Counted from the first letter of the stretch, positions 1 through 4,810 are shown. The stretch: DNA of 8,539 nt from DATGLE01 sp035294325 (GCA_035294325.1 DATGLE010000036.1:1-8539); one strand, 5' to 3'. Notes: generated from the sequence alone by a model not told the origin. Made by a program: numbers and translations.

Positions 1-56
1 AAATTCGGGATGACTCATGTCTTATAAGGCGAGCGAAGCAGAAACCAGAGCACATT

Positions 57-176
57 CTAAAATAAAACGATACCAGATTGCTCAGCCAGCGCAGCTTGAT
101 ATTCCTCATCGGACAGTAACGCAGGCTCAAGCGAACCATGATAGTTTATGCGCTCAAGATATCCGCGAATATCCAA
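57..176 (-). pseudogene. 39-codon frame with an arylamine N-acetyltransferase-like N-terminus (possible remnant)
   Basis: This short frame lies 11 nt downstream of the HTH gene stop. It would start at a TTG preceded by a GGGAGAGG ribosome-binding sequence and ends at TAG. Read with an initiator Met, residues 1-18 are MDIRGYLERINYHGSLEP. That fits the YLxRIxYxGxxxP pattern at the N-terminus of arylamine N-acetyltransferases (a family normally of about 260-280 residues). The similarity then stops: residues 19-39 are an unrelated acidic tail, and I do not see the family continuing in another frame down to position 1. It may be a remnant left by deletion or recombination, or a genuine small protein co-translated with the HTH regulator. 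The resemblance is from memory of the family, not from an alignment. Confidence 0.3.
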
Positions 177-187
177 CGTTCCTCTCC

Positions 188-400
188 CTACACCTCCGAA
201 TCAGGCACATCCTCAATCAACTCCGTTACCGGCACGCCTAACGCTCTGGCTAGCCGGTTGAGGGTATCGGTATTGATGGTTCGATATGGATCACGGTAAA
301 TAGCTTGAATGATGTGGTAGGAAACCTCCGAGCGCTGAGAAAGTTTGTTCATAGAAAGACCTTTCTCTTTTGCTACTTCTTTTACCCGAAGTCTGAGCAT
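188..400 (-). CDS. Small XRE-family (Cro/CI-type) HTH transcriptional regulator
   Basis: This is a 70-residue protein made almost entirely of one Cro/CI helix-turn-helix domain. Helix 1 is around residues 2-13. The HTH is around residues 15-36 (GLSMNKLSQRSEVSYHII), followed by the typical NTDTLNRLARALGVPVTEL segment at 43-61 and a short acidic tail. Such single-domain proteins bind DNA as dimers and usually act as local repressors, as autoregulators, or as antitoxins in toxin-antitoxin pairs. The ATG at 400 has only a weak GGATGG sequence upstream. A TATAGT -10-like hexamer lies at 424-429 on the same strand, without a good -35. The only close neighbour on this strand is the 39-codon frame at 57-176. 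No recognisable toxin is present, so target and role are unknown. Confidence 0.85.
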   Translation of the reverse strand: MLRLRVKEVAKEKGLSMNKLSQRSEVSYHIIQAIYRDPYRTINTDTLNRLARALGVPVTELIEDVPDSEV

Positions 401-505
401 ATATGACCATCCATTTTTCTTTTACTATACTCATTTTTCCCAACCTTGCGGACTAGCTTGTTTTGTCTTAATAATTCAGTTCTAATAAAATAGTTCTAAC
501 TAATA

Positions 506-534
506 TTGACAAACAATTGGCTATCATGTATGCT
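506..534 (+). promoter_or_regulatory. Sigma70-type promoter without an obvious gene, pointing at the repeat array
   Basis: A perfect TTGACA (506-511) is followed after 17 bp by TATGCT (529-534). The expected start site is near 541, directly at the 10-bp palindrome GGGATATCCC (542-551), which could be an operator. Just upstream are two copies of AGTTCTAA (478-485 and 492-499). No protein gene follows on this strand before the ABC-F gene, which lies on the opposite strand. If active, the product would be a non-coding RNA or an antisense transcript. Confidence 0.4.
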
Positions 535-642
535 TCTAGCAGGGATATCCCAACTCTGCGTACACTTTGTGATTTCAATTTAGTTGTATTATAGAAAGGA
601 GGATACCTCACAACTCCTCGCATCACCACCTTTTGCTCAAAA

Positions 643-677
643 GAAGGGGCCCTTTCCCAGAAAGAAAGGGCCTCTTT
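643..677 (-). terminator. Hairpin, possible Rho-independent terminator for leftward transcription
   Basis: Positions 643-656 pair with 664-677 (core GGGCCCTTTC with GAAAGGGCC, two G-T wobbles) around a 7-nt loop. Read on the minus strand, the 3' side of the stem runs into CTTCTTTTG, a short T-rich tail. Read on the + strand there is no T run. It could end transcripts coming from the ABC-F gene, but it is about 470 nt beyond that gene's stop. Confidence 0.35.
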
Positions 678-713
678 GTACGCCACAAATAACGCCGGTC
701 CTCCTGGAGTGCC

Positions 714-1000
714 GTGGAAGCCCTGTAGGGGCGCTGCGAGCAAGCCCTGGAGGGGCGCGCTGCGAGCAAGCCCCGGAGGGGCGCGGCGAGCAAGCCCTGG
801 AGGGCCGTGGAAGCCCCGGAGGGGCGCACAGCGAGCAAGCCCTGGAGGGGCGCGCGGCGAGCAAGCCCCGGAGGGCCGTGGAAGCCCTGGAGGGGCGCTG
901 CGAGCAAACGCTGTAGGGGCGCTGCGAGCAAGCCCTGTAGGGGCGCGCTGCGAGCAAACGCTGTAGGGGCGCTGCGAGCGATAGCGAGCAAGCCCGCCCC
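714..1000. repeat. GC-rich tandem array of 11 imperfect units (17-28 bp)
   Basis: The unit is close to GCAAGCCCTGGAGGGGCGC followed by GCTGCGA. Unit starts are at 714, 740, 766, 790, 807, 835, 861, 878, 904, 928 and 954, and a degenerate tail lies at 978-1000. Most units are 24-28 bp. Two (790 and 861) are cut to 17 bp and are each followed by a unit beginning GTGGAA, which gives a higher-order pattern. Each unit contains a small palindrome (CCCTGGAGGG, CCCCGGAGGGG or CCCTGTAGGGG). The middle bases vary as TGGA, CGGA or TGTA. Units directly abut, so there are no unique spacers and this is not a CRISPR. Confidence 0.9.
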
Positions 1001-1087
1001 CACCATGACCACAAGCCCACGGCGGACCCCATCGCAAGACATGCAAGCGGGCTTGCTCGCACTGCTGCGCTCGCAGCGCCCCTACAG
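961..1087. repeat. Long inverted repeat closing the array (34 paired bases in two blocks)
   Basis: Positions 961-980 are the exact reverse complement of 1068-1087 (20 bp). Positions 984-997 are the exact reverse complement of 1047-1060 (14 bp). The two blocks are separated by 3 nt on one side and 7 nt on the other, and enclose a 49-nt loop (998-1046). The right arm is an inverted copy of array unit sequence. On either strand the RNA would fold into one large stem-loop. It lies 60-185 nt beyond the ABC-F stop codon and might stabilise or end that transcript. Confidence 0.75.
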
Positions 1088-1118
1088 GGCCATTCCAGCC
1101 CCTACAGGGCCATTCCAG
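1079..1118. repeat. Perfect 20-bp direct duplication
   Basis: Positions 1079-1098 and 1099-1118 are identical and abutting (CCCCTACAGGGC followed by CATTCCAG). The first 12 bases are the inverted form of the array core CCCTGTAGGGG, so this is a small tandem of the array unit in reverse orientation. Confidence 0.85.
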
Positions 1119-1145
1119 GCCCACTCAAAAAACTCGCACATCGCG

Positions 1146-2750
1146 TTATGGATAAATTCGCACGTGCCGGTCCTCCTCGATGGCGACGATTCTGGTGCAG
1201 ATGCGATCCAGAAAGTAGCGGTCATGCGTTACAGCCAGGATCGTACCCTCGAAGTCCTCCAGTGCTGCCTCAAGGACTTCTATTGAAGCGATATCGAGGT
1301 TGTTCGTCGGCTCGTCCAGCACAAGAAAGTTTGCCCCGGTGAGCATCAGCCGCGCGATTTGCAGCCGGCTCTTCTCGCCGCCACTCAGTTTGCCGATCAG
1401 CGTGCGAACGTCTCGGTATGAGAATAGGAAGCGACTCAGGAAGGCAATCGCCTGCGGCTCGGTCATCTTCTTCAAGCTGCGCACGAAGTCCAGCGGCGTG
1501 CTCTCGAACGGCAGCGTCTCCTGCTCCTGGGAGTAATAGCCAGTGACGACGCTGGGGCCGATCTTGACGCTGCCAGTCGTGGGAGGAATGAGGCCGAGCA
1601 GCGTCTTGAGCAGCGTCGTTTTGCCGCTGCCGTTGGCGCCGATGATGCCGATGCGCTCGCCATAGAGCACCGTCAGGTCAAACGGCTCGAAGAGCGTATA
1701 GCCATCTATCGCACGGCTCAGGCCCGTCGCTTCCAGCACCTTCTTGCCACTGCGCTCCGCGTCCAGGTCCACCTTGATCTTGTCGCGCTCCAGAACGGGC
1801 CGGTCAACTGCGGCCTCCTTTGCCCGTTCGACACGTCGCGCCATGTACTGCGCCCTGGTGGCAAATTTGGAGTTCATCTTTGCCCAGCTTTTGAGCCGGT
1901 GCATGCTGGCTTCCAGGCGCTTGATCTCGCGCTGCTCCAGGCTATATTGCCCCTGCTGCCTCAGAAGCCGGTCCTGGCGCTCTTCGACATAGTAGCTATA
2001 GTTGCCGGTGTAGATCGAGAGCGTGCCATCTTCTAGCGCATATATCTTCCTGACGGCCTGATCGAGCAGGTGCCGGTCATGCGAGATTATCAGCACGGTG
2101 CCGGGATACTCATCAATGTAGCTCTCCAGCCACTCCCGCGCCCGCAGGTCGAGGTGGTTATCAGGCTCATCGAGCAGCAGCAGATCGGGCATCTGAAGCA
2201 GGATACGCGCCAGGTTGACCAGCTTTTTCTCGCCGCCGCTGAGTGCGCCAACCGGCAGCTCGCGCTCGGCGGCGCCAAAGCCCAGACCATCCAGAACCGC
2301 CTCCACGCGGTGCGCGAGCGTGTAGCCGCCGAGCGCTTCGTAGCGCTCCTGCACGCGGCTATATTGCTCCAGCGCGCGCTCCATGGCATCCTCGTCAGCG
2401 GCAATAGCAGGATCGGCCATACGCATCTCAAGCGCTTTCAACTGCTCGGTCAATGTTACTAACTCATCGGATGTGGCGGCTACGGCCTCAAAAACCGTCT
2501 TTTGCTGCATGAGGGGATCGACCTCCTGCGCGAGATAGCCAATCGTCAGGTTGCGGCGCCTCGCAATCACGCCCGCGCTCGGCGCCTCCAGCCCCGCCAG
2601 CAGCTTGAACAGCGTCGATTTGCCGCTGCCGTTCTCGCCGACGAGGCCGATGCGCTCGCCTTCAAGGATCTCCATCTCGATCTCACGAAAGACAGGGTTG
2701 CCGCCGAAATCTTTGCTTACTTTTGTACAGGTAACGAGTAACATGGGCAT
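1146..2750 (-). CDS. ABC-F family ATPase (ribosome-associated, possible antibiotic-protection factor)
   Basis: This is a 534-residue soluble protein with two ABC ATPase domains and no membrane segments, the layout of ABC-F proteins. These act on the ribosome as translation factors or antibiotic-protection proteins. Domain 1 has Walker A GENGSGKS (38-45), signature LSGGE (170-174), Walker B LLLLDEP (190-196) and switch His224. Domain 2 has GANGSGKT (371-378), LSGGE (455-459), FLVLDEP (476-482) and His509. A charged helical linker rich in Arg, Lys and Gln (about 255-320) joins them, as in the region that reaches tRNA in the ribosomal E site. The first Walker B continues as DEPDNHLD where the family normally has DEPTNHLD; the second has DEPTNNLD. 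I chose the ATG at 2750 because AAGGAG lies 4 nt upstream; the ATG at 2744 is also possible. The open frame extends to a GTG at 2873, but that codon has no ribosome-binding site. The long structured leader suggests attenuation control. Drug specificity, if any, cannot be inferred. Confidence 0.93.
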   Translation of the reverse strand: MPMLLVTCTKVSKDFGGNPVFREIEMEILEGERIGLVGENGSGKSTLFKLLAGLEAPSAGVIARRRNLTIGYLAQEVDPLMQQKTVFEAVAATSDELVTLTEQLKALEMRMADPAIAADEDAMERALEQYSRVQERYEALGGYTLAHRVEAVLDGLGFGAAERELPVGALSGGEKKLVNLARILLQMPDLLLLDEPDNHLDLRAREWLESYIDEYPGTVLIISHDRHLLDQAVRKIYALEDGTLSIYTGNYSYYVEERQDRLLRQQGQYSLEQREIKRLEASMHRLKSWAKMNSKFATRAQYMARRVERAKEAAVDRPVLERDKIKVDLDAERSGKKVLEATGLSRAIDGYTLFEPFDLTVLYGERIGIIGANGSGKTTLLKTLLGLIPPTTGSVKIGPSVVTGYYSQEQETLPFESTPLDFVRSLKKMTEPQAIAFLSRFLFSYRDVRTLIGKLSGGEKSRLQIARLMLTGANFLVLDEPTNNLDIASIEVLEAALEDFEGTILAVTHDRYFLDRICTRIVAIEEDRHVRIYP

Positions 2751-2827
2751 TCTTCTCCTTAGAATAGGAAACAGTTGGGACAGGGAAAGAGGATAATGCC
2801 AGGCGGCAACCTGTAATGCGGAGAAGA
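2751..2827 (-). promoter_or_regulatory. Leader sequence able to mask the ABC-F ribosome-binding site
   Basis: In the minus-strand mRNA, TCTTCTCC (2827-2820) is perfectly complementary to GGAGAAGA (2758-2751), which contains the ABC-F Shine-Dalgarno sequence. Inside this 8-bp stem, ACAGGTTG (2814-2807) can pair with CAACTGT (2777-2771) with one bulged G, extending the fold. The paired form would hide the translation start, so expression would need the upstream strand to be occupied or refolded. This fits the translational or transcriptional attenuation known for several ABC-F resistance genes. It is a prediction by eye, without energy calculation. Confidence 0.4.
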
Positions 2828-2847
2828 GGAGCGCGTGATGAGCGGGC

Positions 2848-2919
2848 TTACGATTGAGAGGGGAAAGCAGCACAAAAAGAGACGACGGCTGCGCTTACTT
2901 CAAAAAGCTGAGTAAGCAT
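2848..2919 (-). CDS. Possible 23-residue leader peptide (second frame in the ABC-F leader)
   Basis: An ATG at 2919 opens 23 codons (MLTQLFEVSAAVVSFCAAFP, then SQS) ending in TAA about 20 nt before the strand that can mask the ABC-F ribosome-binding site. Its first codons lie in a 7-bp hairpin (2893-2899 with 2911-2917). The ribosome-binding site is poor: GAAGG is only 1 nt from the ATG. A ribosome paused near the end of this frame would be well placed to affect the downstream fold. It could equally be a chance frame. Confidence 0.22.
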   Translation of the reverse strand: MLTQLFEVSAAVVSFCAAFPSQS

Positions 2920-2944
2920 GCCTTCGTTTCGGCGCTACTATTCC

Positions 2945-2977
2945 GCCGCATAAGCAGAAGCGCCAGGCTTATGCGGC
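2945..2977 (-). promoter_or_regulatory. 11-bp perfect hairpin in the ABC-F leader
   Basis: Positions 2945-2955 (GCCGCATAAGC) are the exact reverse complement of 2967-2977, with an 11-nt loop. There is no T run on either side, so it is not a simple terminator. The stop codon of the 28-codon leader frame (TAA, 2971-2969) lies within its 5' arm in the minus-strand RNA. A ribosome completing that frame would therefore melt the hairpin. Confidence 0.55.
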
Positions 2978-3055
2978 CAGATCATGCGATTGATATTTGC
3001 TGGGGTGGTCAGTGCTCAGCATGGAATTGAACTGACCGGTAAAATCGCGGCTCAT
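2969..3055 (-). CDS. Possible leaderless 28-residue leader peptide upstream of the ABC-F gene
   Basis: The ATG at 3055 is 6 nt after the -10 box of the promoter at 3062-3091, so the transcript would begin at or very near the start codon (leaderless). The frame encodes 28 residues: MSRDFTGQFNSMLSTDHPSK, then YQSHDLAA. It stops at TAA inside the 5' arm of the 2945-2977 hairpin. There is no family similarity that I recognise. The precise spacing from the promoter and the stop inside a hairpin are the reasons to take it as a regulatory leader frame. Translation is not proven, and no known drug-arrest motif is obvious. Confidence 0.38.
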   Translation of the reverse strand: MSRDFTGQFNSMLSTDHPSKYQSHDLAA

Positions 3056-3061
3056 GGGTTG

Positions 3062-3091
3062 ATGCTAACACGACCTCCCATATTGTGTCAA
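3062..3091 (-). promoter_or_regulatory. Promoter of the ABC-F transcript
   Basis: On the minus strand, a perfect TTGACA (3091-3086) is followed after 18 bp by TAGCAT (3067-3062); a 17-bp reading gives TTAGCA. The expected start is around 3055-3056, coinciding with the ATG of the 28-codon leader frame. The TGA stop of the upstream membrane-protein gene is embedded in the TTGACA box. The leader to the ABC-F start codon would be about 305 nt. Confidence 0.6.
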
Positions 3092-3336
3092 GAACTTCTG
3101 TTGACGGGCGAGGGGACGAGCAGGCCAACCAGGCCGCCGGCAGCGGCGGAGCCAATAGCAAGCACGCCTTGCGGCACATCTTTCCCAGTCGTAAGCGCCA
3201 GGATAATACCGCCGATAACGACCAGCAGCACGACCAGTCCCAGAACAACAACCACAATGCGATAAATCCACGGATCGGATGAGAACTCCACTGCTCGTGG
3301 CGCCGCAGCGCCAGGGCGATTTTCTACTGTGTCCAT
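3088..3336 (-). CDS. Small membrane protein of unknown function
   Basis: This is an 82-residue protein with a polar, Pro/Ala-rich N-terminus (1-22), one clear membrane helix (about 24-48, rich in Val, Leu and Ile), a short loop containing GKDVPQ (51-56), and a second Ala/Gly-rich hydrophobic segment (57-74) ending in VPSP. The start is well supported: GGAGGAG lies 4 nt upstream of the ATG. Small proteins with the pattern 'VPxGxxAIGSAAxGxLxGLLxPSP' are, from memory, common unannotated membrane proteins in Actinomycetota and Chloroflexota; no function is known to me. It is read toward the ABC-F gene but has its own putative promoter, and its stop overlaps the ABC-F -35 box. A holin-like or stress-related role is possible but unsupported. 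Confidence 0.75.
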   Translation of the reverse strand: MDTVENRPGAAAPRAVEFSSDPWIYRIVVVVLGLVVLLVVIGGIILALTTGKDVPQGVLAIGSAAAGGLVGLLVPSPVNRSS

Positions 3337-3369
3337 ATGGCTCCTCCAGCATCAAGCGAGCAAGCACCT

Positions 3370-3398
3370 GTTATCAGTAATGATACTCGACATTGCAA
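3370..3398 (-). promoter_or_regulatory. Candidate promoter for the small membrane-protein gene
   Basis: On the minus strand, TTGCAA (3398-3393) and GATAAC (3375-3370) are separated by 17 bp and lie about 30 nt upstream of the 82-residue gene's start codon. Matches to consensus are only moderate (4 of 6 in each box). Confidence 0.3.
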
Positions 3399-3529
3399 TT
3401 TTCGCGCTACCTATATGGATGGCAATATGGGCTTGAGCGCGAGAACGAGAAGTTGTCACTATATTCCCCTGCGTAGTATACGATGCCATTTCTGATTTTT
3501 CCCTCTCAGGTTTCTTAAATTGAAGTAGA

Positions 3530-3557
3530 TTGACTTTTGCTAAAAATATGGTAATAT
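3530..3557 (+). promoter_or_regulatory. Promoter for the two small unknown genes at 3658-4304
   Basis: TTGACT (3530-3535) is followed after 16 bp by TAATAT (3552-3557) in an AT-rich context. The expected start is near 3564, leaving an untranslated leader of about 94 nt before the ATG at 3658. Together with the membrane-protein gene on the other strand, this makes 3337-3657 a divergent promoter region with no gene inside it. Confidence 0.5.
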
Positions 3558-3622
3558 TAGAGAAATTGGCACACACGGAGTTTGTCTCAGGTCCTTTATT
3601 TCGTTCCAACAAAAGTGGCTGC

Positions 3623-3653
3623 GTACTCGTATATTCTTCAGAAGTAGGAGTAC
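3623..3653 (+). promoter_or_regulatory. Stem-loop covering the ribosome-binding site of the gene at 3658
   Basis: GTACTC (3623-3628) pairs with GAGTAC (3648-3653), and an inner TTCT/AGAA stem sits inside it. The right arm includes part of the AGGAG ribosome-binding sequence located 7 nt before the ATG at 3658. Folding would reduce translation starts. The stem is short, so it could be temperature-sensitive or insignificant. Confidence 0.3.
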
Positions 3654-3657
3654 CTTT

Positions 3658-4020
3658 ATGGCCGGGATAGCCGATCCGTTTGCCTATTCTGATCCAAACA
3701 GCGCGTTGACTCCTCGCGAACTCAAGCAGTTGGAGGACTGGGGATTTCTTAGAGACTACCGCAGGCATCGGGATGAACTGATCAGGCTGGCTAAAAGGGT
3801 ATATACAGCGACGTGCCGCTGGGTGATTGCTTTTCCAAACCGGGATACTGTCTACTGGAATTACCGGAAAGCTCTGAGTAATACGGATTTATATATTGAG
3901 CAGATTGTCGGCAAAAAGGACCATCTCTCAACAAGTTTATATGACTACTATGCGAATTTGTTAGCCAAGTACGTCTTATTAATGGATGTCGATGAAGTGA
4001 CAAGCGCTCCTTGTCCCTAA
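3658..4020 (+). CDS. Hypothetical protein, 120 residues
   Basis: I do not recognise the family. The protein is soluble and largely alpha-helical in appearance. It has an N-terminal LTPRELKQLEDWGFL segment (about 17-31), a basic stretch with DYRRHRDELIRLAKRVY (33-49), aromatic residues around 54-70 (CRWVIAFPNRDTVYWNYRKA), and an acidic C-terminal region (LLMDVDEV). It has no signal peptide, membrane helix or metal-binding cluster. The ATG has AGGAG 7 nt upstream, supporting this start, and a good promoter lies at 3530-3557. The next gene begins 29 nt after its stop and probably shares the transcript. Codon use is less GC-biased than in the large operon downstream, consistent with accessory DNA. 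Confidence 0.65.
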   Translation: MAGIADPFAYSDPNSALTPRELKQLEDWGFLRDYRRHRDELIRLAKRVYTATCRWVIAFPNRDTVYWNYRKALSNTDLYIEQIVGKKDHLSTSLYDYYANLLAKYVLLMDVDEVTSAPCP

Positions 4021-4049
4021 AATCCTGCAAGCAAGAGGAGGGAAAAAAG

Positions 4050-4304
4050 ATGAAACACCGGCAGGAAGACGAGCGTATGTTATCGGTCTGGGAGGCGATG
4101 ACGCGCACGCAGGGAGGAGTAGAAGAGATCGAAGAGATTATTGATGATTTCAATGGTTATCGCCTTGAAGGCGAAAAGAGAGAGCAGCGGCATAACGACC
4201 TGGCCGCTCATTTTATGTCTTTGCTTGCAGAAACCTATGGGATCGAAGCCCCTGCTGCGGCGAATGCTCAGGAGACGCAGCACGGATATATGCATGAATG
4301 CTAA
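4050..4304 (+). CDS. Hypothetical small acidic protein, 84 residues
   Basis: The family is unknown. The protein is highly charged and probably helical. Residues 1-10 are MKHRQEDERM. An acidic patch EEIEEIIDDF is at about 25-34, followed by mixed-charge residues LEGEKREQRHNDLAAHF (39-55) and an Ala/Gln-rich tail. No membrane segment is present. I chose the ATG at 4050 because AGGAGG lies 8 nt upstream. The frame is open back to a TTG at 4011, but that codon overlaps the end of the previous gene and has no ribosome-binding site. It follows the 120-residue gene by 29 nt, so the two are likely co-transcribed and may work together. A terminator-like hairpin starts at its stop codon. Confidence 0.6.
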   Translation: MKHRQEDERMLSVWEAMTRTQGGVEEIEEIIDDFNGYRLEGEKREQRHNDLAAHFMSLLAETYGIEAPAAANAQETQHGYMHEC

Positions 4305-4333
4305 TCCTGCGGAGCTATGCAGGATACATTTTT
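4304..4333 (+). terminator. Rho-independent terminator-like hairpin after the 84-residue gene
   Basis: ATCCTGC (4304-4310) pairs perfectly with GCAGGAT (4319-4325) around an 8-nt loop, and a run of five T follows at 4329-4333. The stem is short (7 bp) and 3 nt separate it from the T run, so termination may be partial. The first stem base is the last base of the TAA stop codon. Confidence 0.5.
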
Positions 4334-4362
4334 AGTAGATTGAAAGCAGGGAACGGATCAAC

Positions 4363-4692
4363 ATGACCGATTTCCCCTCCATTGCATTTCAATCCTCGCT
4401 GAGTTCAGAAGCTATTCTCTTCGGCGTCTTCGGCTTCTTATACTCCGTATTTGGCATGTACTCCTCGGCAGCCGATCCTGACCGGCCACCGGTGGTTAAA
4501 AATCTGCGGGTGCTATGTCGTGTGATCGCACTTTTCATCCTCATCAACGCCTGCCTCACGATCTACTCCCTGGCGCTTCTCCTGGGGAACTTTTCAAACC
4601 TGGCAAATGTTATCCTCGGCGCGGGGCTGGGCGCAACCATGATAGCAATTGCCTTCATCAGTATCATCTGGTCCTTCTGGCATCTCGATTAG
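4363..4692 (+). CDS. Small membrane protein with three predicted helices, unknown function
   Basis: This is a 109-residue protein with three hydrophobic segments: about 17-34 (AILFGVFGFLYSVFGMYS), 51-74 (start LCRVIALFILIN) and 80-106 (ending IISIIWSFW-like). Between the first two lies a short polar loop, SAADPDRPPVVKNLR, whose basic end suggests a cytosolic position by the positive-inside rule. The C-terminus is only 3 residues past the last helix. The ATG at 4363 has a modest GCAGGGA sequence 10 nt upstream. I recognise no family. It lies between the terminator-like hairpin and the large palindrome, and no good separate promoter is visible, so it may depend on read-through from the two genes upstream. 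Confidence 0.65.
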   Translation: MTDFPSIAFQSSLSSEAILFGVFGFLYSVFGMYSSAADPDRPPVVKNLRVLCRVIALFILINACLTIYSLALLLGNFSNLANVILGAGLGATMIAIAFISIIWSFWHLD

Positions 4693-4723
4693 CCTCTCTT
4701 GTACAGCGAGGCCGCTCCAGGGA

Positions 4724-4778
4724 TAGACGGTATGATGCGGGATATGCGCGAAGCGCATATCCCGCATCATACCGTCTA
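4724..4778. repeat. Perfect 26-bp inverted repeat with 3-nt loop
   Basis: Positions 4724-4749 are the exact reverse complement of 4753-4778, with loop GAA (4750-4752). Neither side has a T run, so it is not a typical terminator, although it would block or stabilise RNA ends. A second, smaller GC palindrome (GCGCC, GCA, GGCGC; 4787-4799) follows at once. The element fills the gap between the membrane-protein gene and the operon promoter. It resembles REP-type or MITE-like repeats that are mobilised in bacterial intergenic regions. Within this window it is the only copy. Confidence 0.8.
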
Positions 4779-4810
4779 AAACGCGAGCGCCGCAGGCGCG
4801 AGGTCGCAGC

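Larger units (their letters stand above)
401..1145. other. Gene-free stretch of 745 bp between the HTH gene and the ABC-F gene
   Basis: I see no credible protein gene here. Positions 401-600 are AT-rich and hold a + strand promoter-like site. Positions 643-677 form a hairpin. Positions 714-1000 are a GC-rich tandem array, and 961-1118 holds inverted and directly repeated copies of the same unit. Long open frames run through the array in several frames on both strands only because the repeat unit lacks most stop codons. They lack credible starts and have low-complexity composition. Confidence 0.7.

Noticed and set aside
17..241. 74-codon + strand frame at the window start
   Set aside because: It is antisense to the HTH gene's end and the short frame at 57-176, with no ribosome-binding site and no recognisable features.
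714..1000. CRISPR array
   Set aside because: Units abut directly, vary in sequence and length, and are not separated by unique spacers; no cas genes are near.
468..1286. Several open frames on both strands through the repeat array (Ala/Gly/Pro/Arg-rich)
   Set aside because: The repeat unit simply lacks stop codons in most frames. Unit lengths vary and shift the frame, and no start has a ribosome-binding site that fits.
2751..2873. 41-codon N-terminal extension of the ABC-F protein
   Set aside because: The frame is open back to a GTG at 2873, but that codon has no ribosome-binding site, the extension resembles no ABC-F N-terminus, and the ATG at 2750 has AAGGAG correctly placed.
3352..3768. 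138-codon minus-strand frame upstream of the small membrane-protein gene
   Set aside because: It runs antisense to the 3658 gene and through the divergent promoter region. Internal ATGs have poorly placed ribosome-binding sites and the sequence shows no domain.
4011..4049. 13-codon upstream extension of the 84-residue protein from a TTG
   Set aside because: The TTG overlaps the previous gene's end and lacks a ribosome-binding site, whereas the ATG at 4050 has AGGAGG at 8 nt.
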